From Lachnospiraceae bacterium (GTDB lineage Bacteria; Bacillota; Clostridia; Lachnospirales; Lachnospiraceae): a DNA stretch of 7,619 nt. The position numbers and the translations under genes are program-made. Shown in pieces: positions 1 through 4,617 of the stretch. Each line of letters begins with the position of its first letter. The first letter of the stretch is position 1. The stretch lies in assembly GCA_024403585.1 (NCBI GenBank), contig JAKSRN010000089.1:1-7619 (forward strand), in the 5' to 3' direction. Under the pieces are notes generated by a model. That model saw only the letters and a list, made by a program, of their open reading frames with translations, ran no database searches and was not told the DNA's origin.

Positions 1-146
1 TAGTCATCATCTGACTGTCGGATGCGGACCACCGGGTTGGTGTTCAGATATCCCTGCTCGATCTTGTGGCTGGGATACTGGTCAAGATTGTCCGGAAGTG
101 TGTGGATCAGGTATTTGCGTTCAATCTCCATGCCTTTGTTTTCCAT
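1..146 (-). CDS. CYTH domain protein (triphosphate tunnel metalloenzyme), 5' part only
   Basis: Read on the minus strand, an open frame starts with ATG at 146-144 and runs off the left edge, giving 48 codons. It has a good ribosome binding site, AAGGTGG, at 159-153, six bases before the start. The protein opens with MEIERKYLI at residues 6-14. This carries the E-x-E-x-K signature (E7, E9, K11) that defines the CYTH / triphosphate tunnel metalloenzyme family. An RIR pair at 41-43 fits the next basic strand of the tunnel. Family members hydrolyse inorganic triphosphate or thiamine triphosphate, or make cAMP; which one applies here cannot be told from the fragment. The usual short bacterial form is about 150-200 residues, so most of the gene lies outside. 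It is transcribed divergently from the DJ-1 family gene. I am confident of the family and not of the substrate. Confidence 0.85.
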   Translation of the reverse strand, partial: MENKGMEIERKYLIHTLPDNLDQYPSHKIEQGYLNTNPVVRIRQSDDD

Positions 147-276
147 GCTTTTCCACCTTTCTGTCTTTCTATTTTGGGAAAAATGTTGTATCATTGTAAA
201 GAGTTCAAAAGATTTCTCTGTTGCCTTTGAAATCAGTGTAACAGAAATGAACCATTAAGAAAAGGAGAACAAAACT
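147..276. promoter_or_regulatory. Divergent intergenic region with weak overlapping promoter candidates
   Basis: This 130-base, AT-rich spacer must hold start signals for both the CYTH gene (leftward) and the DJ-1 gene (rightward), but neither promoter is clear. On the plus strand the best -10 is TATCAT at 189-194, with a poor -35, TTTCTA, at 166-171 (17-base spacer). On the minus strand the best -10 is TACAAT at 198-193, with no recognisable -35. These two -10 candidates overlap, which would make the two transcription starts compete. The assignments are guesses from consensus matching only. The ribosome binding site AAAGGAG at 261-267 for the DJ-1 gene is clear. Confidence 0.25.
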
Positions 277-837
277 ATGGCAAAAGTATATGTATTTGTT
301 GCTGAAGGCAATGAGGAAATCGAAAACCTGACCACTTGTGATGTGTTAAACAGAGGCGGTAATGATGTAAAGATGATCTCAATCACAGGAGATGTAAACC
401 TGACAGGTTCCAACGGATTCGGAATCCGTGCAGATGCTGTATTTGAAGAGGGCGCTTATGAGGATGGCGACTGCTTCATCATTCCTGGCGGAATGCCTGG
501 AACCAATAACCTGGGAGATTTTGCTCCGCTGACAGCTCTTCTCAAGAGAAAATTCGAGGAAGGAAAACATGTTGCTGCAATCTGTGCTGCACCTATGGTT
601 CTCGGAGATCTCGGAATCGTAAACGGTAAGAAAGCAATCTGCTATCCTGGATGCGAGGGAAGACTGACAGGCGCAGAGATCACAGATGTTCCTGCTGTTA
701 CAGATGGCAATGTGACTACCGGAAGAGGACCTGGAGCTGCAATGGACTTTGGTCTTGAACTGGTTCGCGTTCTGAATGGTGCAGAGAAAGCTGCTGAGGT
801 GAAAGCCGGACTTGTATATCCATACGGACCATATTAA
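277..837 (+). CDS. DJ-1/PfpI family protein (class I glutamine amidotransferase-like fold)
   Basis: This 186-residue protein matches the DJ-1 subfamily in length and motifs. The conserved acidic helix start GNEEIE is at 11-16, where E16 corresponds to human DJ-1 Glu18. The nucleophile elbow is AAICAAP at 100-106 with C103 as the reactive cysteine (human Cys106). A GRGPGAA segment at 149-155 matches the family's SRGPGT-like loop. An IIPGG turn at 68-72 is also typical. Family members have been described as glyoxalase III or deglycase-type enzymes, chaperones or redox sensors. The role here is likely protection against reactive carbonyls or oxidation, but this is inference. There is no signal peptide, so it should be cytoplasmic. 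The start is fixed by AAAGGAG at 261-267, nine bases upstream. The gene ends before a strong terminator at 938-970, so it looks monocistronic and not part of the tig-lon cluster. Confidence 0.9.
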   Translation: MAKVYVFVAEGNEEIENLTTCDVLNRGGNDVKMISITGDVNLTGSNGFGIRADAVFEEGAYEDGDCFIIPGGMPGTNNLGDFAPLTALLKRKFEEGKHVAAICAAPMVLGDLGIVNGKKAICYPGCEGRLTGAEITDVPAVTDGNVTTGRGPGAAMDFGLELVRVLNGAEKAAEVKAGLVYPYGPY

Positions 838-856
838 TCTAAGAGAAGGTAGAAAT

Positions 857-937
857 TTTACTGAGGATCTGCGGATTTACCGGGATTGAGGTAAGATCTT
901 TACTGGGAATAAAGCAATCATTATATTGAGGATTCTG
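857..937 (+). repeat. Short degenerate repeats in the DJ-1 gene's 3' untranslated region
   Basis: Between the stop codon and the terminator lie three related 12-base units: TTTACTGAGGAT (857-868), TTTACCGGGATT (876-887) and TTTACTGGGAAT (899-910). A second pair, CTGAGGATCTG (861-871) and TTGAGGATTCTG (926-937), overlaps the first and flanks the set. TTACC (877-881) can pair with GGTAA (890-894), and CTTTA (898-902) with TAAAG (910-914), so the RNA could fold. No convincing open frame is present. The repeats may be chance or decayed duplication; no function is claimed. Confidence 0.4.
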
Positions 938-970
938 AAGAAGCTGCCCGTGACGGCAGCTTCTTTTTTT
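938..970 (+). terminator. Intrinsic terminator after the DJ-1 gene
   Basis: AAGAAGCTGCC (938-948) pairs perfectly with GGCAGCTTCTT (955-965): an 11-base-pair stem with loop CGTGAC, followed by a T run to 970. This is a textbook rho-independent terminator. It separates the DJ-1 unit from the tig promoter, which begins three bases later. Confidence 0.93.
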
Positions 971-972
971 GC

Positions 973-1001
973 TTGCACTTTCAGAATTAGTATGCTATAC
1001 T
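973..1001 (+). promoter_or_regulatory. Sigma-A type promoter of tig
   Basis: The -35 is TTGCAC at 973-978, then a 17-base spacer, then the -10 TATACT at 996-1001 preceded by TGC at 993-995 (extended -10). Transcription should start near 1008, giving a leader of about 84 bases before tig. It lies directly after a terminator and ahead of a gene with strongly biased codons, as expected for a highly expressed unit. This is the only strong promoter I can see in the window. Confidence 0.8.
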
Positions 1002-1091
1002 TGTTCAGTGTCTTTAATGGGGTCAGTGTGCCCTTTTATAAACAGGAAAATTTTACGATCCGCGAGGTCGATAGCTAAGGAGGATTAATAC

Positions 1092-2405
1092 ATGAGCGTT
1101 CAGGTTGAAAATCTGGAGAAAAACATGGCGAAACTTACAATTGAAGTTCCTGCTGAAGAAGTAGAGAAAGCACTTCAGGGTGCATATCAGAAACAGAAAG
1201 GAAGCATTAGCATTCCTGGTTTCCGTAAAGGTAAAGTTCCGAGAGCATACATCGAGAAAGTTTACGGTGCTGCTATCTTCTATGAGGAGGCTGCAAACAC
1301 TCTGATCAACACAAACTACGGAAAAGCATGCGAGGAGAGCGGACTTGAGATCGTTTCTCAGCCTGTAATCGACGTAGTTCAGATCGAGAAAGGCAAATCT
1401 TTCATCTTCACAGCTGAGGTTGCTGTTAAACCAGAGGTTACTCTTGGACAGTACAAAGGAATCGAGGTTCTGAAAGCTGATCTTACAGTTTCTGAGGATG
1501 AGATCGCAGCAGAGCTGAAAAAAGAGCAGGAGAAAAACAGCAGAACAATCGTTGTTGAGGACCGTCCTGCACAGATCGGTGATGTTCTTACAATCGACTT
1601 CGAAGGAAAGATCGATGATGTTGCATTCCCAGGCGGTGCTGGAAACAGCTACCCACTGGCACTTGGATCCAATGCATTCATTCCTGGATTCGAGGAGCAG
1701 CTGGTTGGAACAAAAGCTGGTGATGTAAAAGACGTTAATGTTACATTCCCAGAGGATTACAACGCAGAGGAGCTTGCAGGAAAAGATGCTGTATTCACAT
1801 GTACAGTACATAAAGTAGAAGCTAAAGAGCTTCCAGAGCTGAACGATGATTTCGCTCAGGATGTTTCTGAGTTCGATACACTGGATGAGTACAAAGCTGA
1901 CATCGAGAAAAACCTGGCTGAGAAAAAAGCTGAGGATGCTAAGAATGCAAAAGAGAACGCAGTTCTTGAGCAGGCTGTAAAGAATGCTGAGATGGAGATC
2001 CCAGAGGCTATGATCCTGACTCAGGCAAACCAGCAGCTGGATTCCTTCGTAAGAAGACTGCAGTCTCAGGGAATGACTATGGAGCTGTACAAACAGTACA
2101 CAGGTCAGGGCGAAGAGGAGCTGCTTGAGATCATGAAACCACAGGCTAAACAGCAGATCGAGGGACGTCTTGTTCTTGAGGCTGTTGCTAAAGCTGAGAA
2201 CCTTGTTGAGTCTGAGGCTGTTGCAGCTGCTTGTGAGGCTGAGATCGCTAAGATGGCTGAGCAGTACAAGATGGATATCGAGACCATCAAAGGCATGTTC
2301 GAAGGCAAAAACATGGATGATCTGAAACTGGATATGGCATGCCAGGAGGCTGTTAAAGTTCTGACTGAGAATGCTGTTGAGGTTGACTCTCTGCCAGAGG
2401 CTTAA
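1092..2405 (+). CDS. tig: Trigger factor, ribosome-associated chaperone / peptidyl-prolyl isomerase
   Basis: The 437-residue product has the three trigger factor domains. The N-terminal ribosome-binding domain (about 1-115) carries the signature GFRKGKVPR at 43-51, which docks on ribosomal protein L23 at the exit tunnel. The FKBP-type isomerase domain (about 160-243) shows GDVLTIDFEG at 163-172, the segment with ALGSNAFIPGFEE (190-202), and VTFPEDY at 217-223. The rest is the helical chaperone domain, rich in Ala, Glu and Lys. The length is normal for the family. The start is fixed by AAGGAGGA at 1077-1084, eight bases upstream; no other start fits as well. The gene has its own strong promoter and terminator. 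Codon use is extreme: no TTA, CTA or TCA codon occurs, consistent with very high expression. Identification is secure. Confidence 0.98.
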   Translation: MSVQVENLEKNMAKLTIEVPAEEVEKALQGAYQKQKGSISIPGFRKGKVPRAYIEKVYGAAIFYEEAANTLINTNYGKACEESGLEIVSQPVIDVVQIEKGKSFIFTAEVAVKPEVTLGQYKGIEVLKADLTVSEDEIAAELKKEQEKNSRTIVVEDRPAQIGDVLTIDFEGKIDDVAFPGGAGNSYPLALGSNAFIPGFEEQLVGTKAGDVKDVNVTFPEDYNAEELAGKDAVFTCTVHKVEAKELPELNDDFAQDVSEFDTLDEYKADIEKNLAEKKAEDAKNAKENAVLEQAVKNAEMEIPEAMILTQANQQLDSFVRRLQSQGMTMELYKQYTGQGEEELLEIMKPQAKQQIEGRLVLEAVAKAENLVESEAVAAACEAEIAKMAEQYKMDIETIKGMFEGKNMDDLKLDMACQEAVKVLTENAVEVDSLPEA

Positions 2406-2433
2406 TTCGCCGATTACACCATAAACCACACAG

Positions 2434-2466
2434 GATTCCCTTCCTTACAGGGAGGGAATCTTTTTT
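2434..2466 (+). terminator. Intrinsic terminator after tig
   Basis: GATTCCCTTCC (2434-2444) pairs with GGGAGGGAATC (2450-2460), an 11-base-pair stem with one T-G wobble and a five-base loop TTACA, followed by six T (2461-2466). It should end most tig transcripts, so clpP needs either read-through or its own start site. Confidence 0.92.
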
Positions 2467-2481
2467 AACAACAGGAAACAG

Positions 2482-2515
2482 GCTTACGCGTAAGCAAAAG
2501 CTTGTTTGAGCTTTT
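2482..2515 (+). promoter_or_regulatory. Two adjacent inverted repeats in the clpP leader
   Basis: A perfect 14-base palindrome, GCTTACGCGTAAGC, occupies 2482-2495. It is followed at once by AAAAGCT (2496-2502), loop TGTTTG, AGCTTTT (2509-2515), a 7-base-pair stem ending one base short of the clpP ribosome binding region (AGGAGG at 2518-2523). I cannot place a convincing sigma-A promoter in this 64-base spacer. TTAACA at 2465-2470 is a fair -35, but no matching -10 follows at normal distance. The palindrome could be a protein operator, and the second repeat an RNA hairpin affecting ribosome access. It does not match the known CIRCE or CtsR sites of clp genes. The structure is seen; its role is inferred. 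Confidence 0.5.
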
Positions 2516-2530
2516 ATAGGAGGCTAGTGA

Positions 2531-3112
2531 ATGAGTTTAGTACCTTATGTCATTGAACAGACAAGCCGAGGAGAAAGAAGTTACGATATCTATTCAAGAC
2601 TTTTAAAGGATCGTATCATCTTCCTGGGTGAAGAAGTGAATGATGTATCCGCAAGCATTATTGTGGCACAGCTCCTGTTTCTGGAAGCAGAGGATCCGGG
2701 AAAAGATATTCATCTCTATATCAACAGCCCGGGCGGTTCAGTAACAGCCGGAATGGCCATCTACGATACCATGCAGTATATCAAGTGTGATGTTTCTACA
2801 ATCTGTATCGGAATGGCAGCCAGCATGGGTGCATTTCTGCTTGCCGGCGGTGCCAAAGGCAAACGTATGGCATTACCGAATGCAGAGATCATGATCCATC
2901 AGCCATCCGGTGGTGCACAGGGTCAGGCGACTGAGATCAGTATCGCTGCCAAGCATATCCTGAGAACCAGGGAAAAACTGAACAAGATTCTGGCCGATAA
3001 TTGCGGTCAGCCTTTGGAACAGATTGAAATTGATACGGAACGTGACAACTGGTTAACTGCTGATGAGGCATGTGCGTATGGTCTCATCGACAGTGTGATC
3101 ACGAACCGATAA
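2531..3112 (+). CDS. clpP: ATP-dependent Clp protease proteolytic subunit
   Basis: This 193-residue serine peptidase of family S14 forms the double-ring proteolytic chamber fed by ClpX and other Clp ATPases in the cytoplasm. The catalytic triad is complete: S98 in GMAASMG (94-100), H123 in IHQPSGG (122-128) and D172 in ERDNW (170-174), the same numbers as in Bacillus ClpP. The oxyanion-loop segment INSPGGS is at 64-70. The N-terminal axial loop region is short and starts SLVPYVIEQTSRGER, typical of the family, where a short propeptide may be removed. The start is set by AGGAGG at 2518-2523, seven bases upstream. It precedes clpX by 121 bases rather than being tightly coupled, and a stem-loop lies between them. 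There is no sign of damage. Confidence 0.98.
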   Translation: MSLVPYVIEQTSRGERSYDIYSRLLKDRIIFLGEEVNDVSASIIVAQLLFLEAEDPGKDIHLYINSPGGSVTAGMAIYDTMQYIKCDVSTICIGMAASMGAFLLAGGAKGKRMALPNAEIMIHQPSGGAQGQATEISIAAKHILRTREKLNKILADNCGQPLEQIEIDTERDNWLTADEACAYGLIDSVITNR

Positions 3113-3121
3113 CAGGCAGGT

Positions 3122-3181
3122 GAGGGTGTGTCAATGGAAGCGGAGAGGAAGCTGCTTTTGACATACCCTTTTGCTCGTTTT
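3122..3181 (+). terminator. Large stem-loop with interrupted T tract between clpP and clpX (terminator or attenuator)
   Basis: Starting ten bases after the clpP stop, GGGTGTGTCAA (3124-3134) pairs with TTGACATACCC (3158-3168) with one G-T wobble. The stem is extended outward by A3123-T3169 and a G3122-T3170 wobble, and inward, across a TGG bulge, by AAGC (3138-3141) with GCTT (3154-3157). The tail is TTTTGCTCGTTTT (3169-3181), a T tract broken by GCTCG, so termination is probably partial. Its position suggests a device that lowers clpX output relative to clpP, or that protects the 3' end of clpP mRNA. The pairing is visible; the function is inferred. Confidence 0.6.
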
Positions 3182-3209
3182 GACAGGAGCCTCAGAATCA
3201 GAGGATCCT
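3180..3209 (+). promoter_or_regulatory. Possible internal promoter for clpX
   Basis: A perfect -35 hexamer, TTGACA, sits at 3180-3185, followed at 18 bases by a weak -10-like GATCCT at 3204-3209. A second perfect TTGACA at 3158-3163 lies inside the stem-loop, but the bases 17 downstream (TGACAG) are a poor -10. A start from the first pair would leave a leader of under 20 bases, just enough for the ribosome binding site. This is low confidence because neither -10 is good. Confidence 0.25.
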
Positions 3210-3219
3210 GTGGATACAG

Positions 3220-3226
3220 AAAGGAA
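3220..3226 (+). promoter_or_regulatory. Ribosome binding site deciding the clpX start
   Basis: AAAGGAA lies seven bases before ATG 3234. The frame is open upstream to a TTG at 3171, but that codon lacks a binding site. The residues it would add (21) do not belong to ClpX, whose zinc domain begins right after the ATG. Confidence 0.8.
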
Positions 3227-3233
3227 TTATTAT

Positions 3234-4571
3234 ATGGCTGGAAGAGGAAATGATTCCAGAGTACGATGCTCCTTCTGCGGAAAGACAGAGGACCAGGTCA
3301 GAAAGATGATCGCAGGTCCGGGCGGTGCATTTATCTGTGATGAATGCGTGGACATCTGTCAGGAGATCATCAAAGAGGAGCTCGGAGATATGCCTGTTTC
3401 AGGCAGCGATGAGATCAATCTCATGAAGCCACGTGAGATCAAGGCATTTCTGGATGAGTATGTCATCGGACAGGATGCTGCAAAGAAGGTTCTTGCTGTG
3501 GCTGTCTACAACCATTACAAACGTGTTCTGGCAGGACCACAGTCTGATGTGGAACTGCAGAAAAGTAATATTCTGATGCTTGGACCGACTGGTTCCGGAA
3601 AAACCCTGCTGGCGCAGACTCTTGCAAAGATGCTGAATGTTCCGTTCGCAATCGCAGATGCTACAGCGCTGACTGAAGCCGGATATGTTGGAGAGGATGT
3701 AGAGAATATCCTGCTGAAACTCATCCAGGCAGCTGATTTTGATATTGAGCGTGCCGAGCACGGTATTATCTATATTGACGAGATCGATAAGATCACAAGA
3801 AAATCTGAGAATGCATCCATCACAAGAGATGTTTCCGGCGAGGGTGTACAGCAGGCACTTCTGAAGATCGTAGAAGGCACTGTTGCCAATGTTCCTCCTC
3901 AGGGTGGAAGAAAACATCCTCATCAGGAGTTCCTGCAGATCGATACAACCAATATCCTGTTTATCTGCGGTGGTGCATTCGAGGGACTGGACAAGATCAT
4001 TGAGGCAAGACAGGATACAAAATCCATCGGATTCAATGCATTTCTTGGACATGAGAAGAAAGAAAATGTTGGTGAAGTCTTAAAACAGGTTATGCCGGAG
4101 GATTTCATCAAATTTGGTCTGATTCCGGAGTTTATCGGACGTGTTCCGGTTGTTGTTACTCTGGATTCACTGGATGAGGCAGCTCTGATCCGTATTCTGA
4201 AAGAGCCAAAGAACTCTCTGATCAGACAGTTCAAGAAGCTTTTTGAGATGGATGATGTGGAGCTGATCTTTGAGGATGACGCTCTTGAGGCAATTGCAAA
4301 AGTAGCAATTGAGAGAAGAACAGGAGCCAGAGGCCTCCGTGCCATCGTTGAGAAAACAATGAACGATGTCATGTTTGAAACACCATCCGATCCTACCATC
4401 GCAGAGTGCCGTATCACAAAGGCAGCTGTTTTAGGTGAGGATGAGCCGATTGTTATCCGCAGAGAAATTGTGGAGACACCGGTGGTGCAGAAAAAAGAGG
4501 AGAAACCTGAGAAACCGGTTTCACCCAGAAGAACCAAGGGCAAAAGCAAGGCGAATGCAGAGAAGATCTGA
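3234..4571 (+). CDS. clpX: ClpX, ATP-dependent unfoldase subunit of ClpXP
   Basis: This 445-residue AAA+ protein recognises, unfolds and threads substrates into ClpP. The N-terminal zinc-binding domain has C12-x2-C15 and C35-x2-C38. The AAA+ module shows Walker A GPTGSGKT (117-124), pore loop GYVGE (150-154), Walker B with IIYIDEIDK (178-186), the RKH loop at 226-228, the IGF loop (265-267) that docks in ClpP pockets, the GRV arginine-finger region (302-304) and the sensor-2 box GARGLR (364-369). All key elements are intact, and the IGF loop confirms it can partner the adjacent ClpP. After residue 410 there is a lysine- and proline-rich tail of about 35 residues, longer than in Bacillus or E. 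coli ClpX. The start is chosen at ATG 3234. lon follows after 46 bases with no terminator, so the two are likely co-transcribed. Confidence 0.98.
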   Translation: MAGRGNDSRVRCSFCGKTEDQVRKMIAGPGGAFICDECVDICQEIIKEELGDMPVSGSDEINLMKPREIKAFLDEYVIGQDAAKKVLAVAVYNHYKRVLAGPQSDVELQKSNILMLGPTGSGKTLLAQTLAKMLNVPFAIADATALTEAGYVGEDVENILLKLIQAADFDIERAEHGIIYIDEIDKITRKSENASITRDVSGEGVQQALLKIVEGTVANVPPQGGRKHPHQEFLQIDTTNILFICGGAFEGLDKIIEARQDTKSIGFNAFLGHEKKENVGEVLKQVMPEDFIKFGLIPEFIGRVPVVVTLDSLDEAALIRILKEPKNSLIRQFKKLFEMDDVELIFEDDALEAIAKVAIERRTGARGLRAIVEKTMNDVMFETPSDPTIAECRITKAAVLGEDEPIVIRREIVETPVVQKKEEKPEKPVSPRRTKGKSKANAEKI

Positions 4572-4583
4572 TCCGGATCTTCT
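4561..4583 (+). other. Small inverted repeat around the clpX stop codon
   Basis: AGAAGATC (4561-4568) is perfectly complementary to GATCTTCT (4576-4583). The seven-base loop begins with the TGA stop of clpX. No T tract follows, so it is not an intrinsic terminator. It could be an mRNA processing or stability site between clpX and lon, or chance, as GATC-rich sequence is common in these genes. Confidence 0.4.
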
Positions 4584-4604
4584 GTAAGCCATGCCGCTCT
4601 GGTT

Positions 4605-4611
4605 AAAGGAG
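4605..4611 (+). promoter_or_regulatory. Ribosome binding site deciding the lon start
   Basis: AAAGGAG lies six bases before ATG 4618. An in-frame ATG at 4591 would add nine residues, but it has no binding site before it. It would also place this strong site inside the coding region, so 4618 is preferred. Confidence 0.88.
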
Positions 4612-4617
4612 TTAAGA

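Noticed and set aside
22..258. 78-codon plus-strand frame at the left edge
   Set aside because: It overlaps the CYTH gene on the other strand, which has a clear family signature and ribosome binding site. The plus-strand product resembles nothing known to me.
1053..2429. 458-codon open frame antisense to tig
   Set aside because: It lies in exact codon register opposite tig and exists because tig lacks TTA, CTA and TCA codons. The product is a Leu-, Ser- and Cys-rich sequence with no recognisable domain, and its only start is a GTG.
3171..3233. TTG start extending clpX by 21 residues
   Set aside because: There is no ribosome binding site, the TTG lies in the tail of the stem-loop, and the added residues are not part of ClpX. 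ATG 3234 has AAAGGAA at the right distance.
2467..3233. CtsR or CIRCE heat-shock operators near clpP and clpX
   Set aside because: I looked for tandem GGTCAAA heptamers and for TTAGCACTC-N9-GAGTGCTAA and found neither; only loosely similar TGTCAAAA boxes occur, reported separately.
3399..4549. Long minus-strand frames opposite clpX (3399-4052 and 3923-4549)
   Set aside because: Both are shadows of a fully intact ClpX with all motifs; they lack binding sites and recognisable domains.
4591..4617. Earlier ATG for lon adding nine residues
   Set aside because: No binding site precedes it, while AAAGGAG sits six bases before ATG 4618, where the Lon sequence begins.
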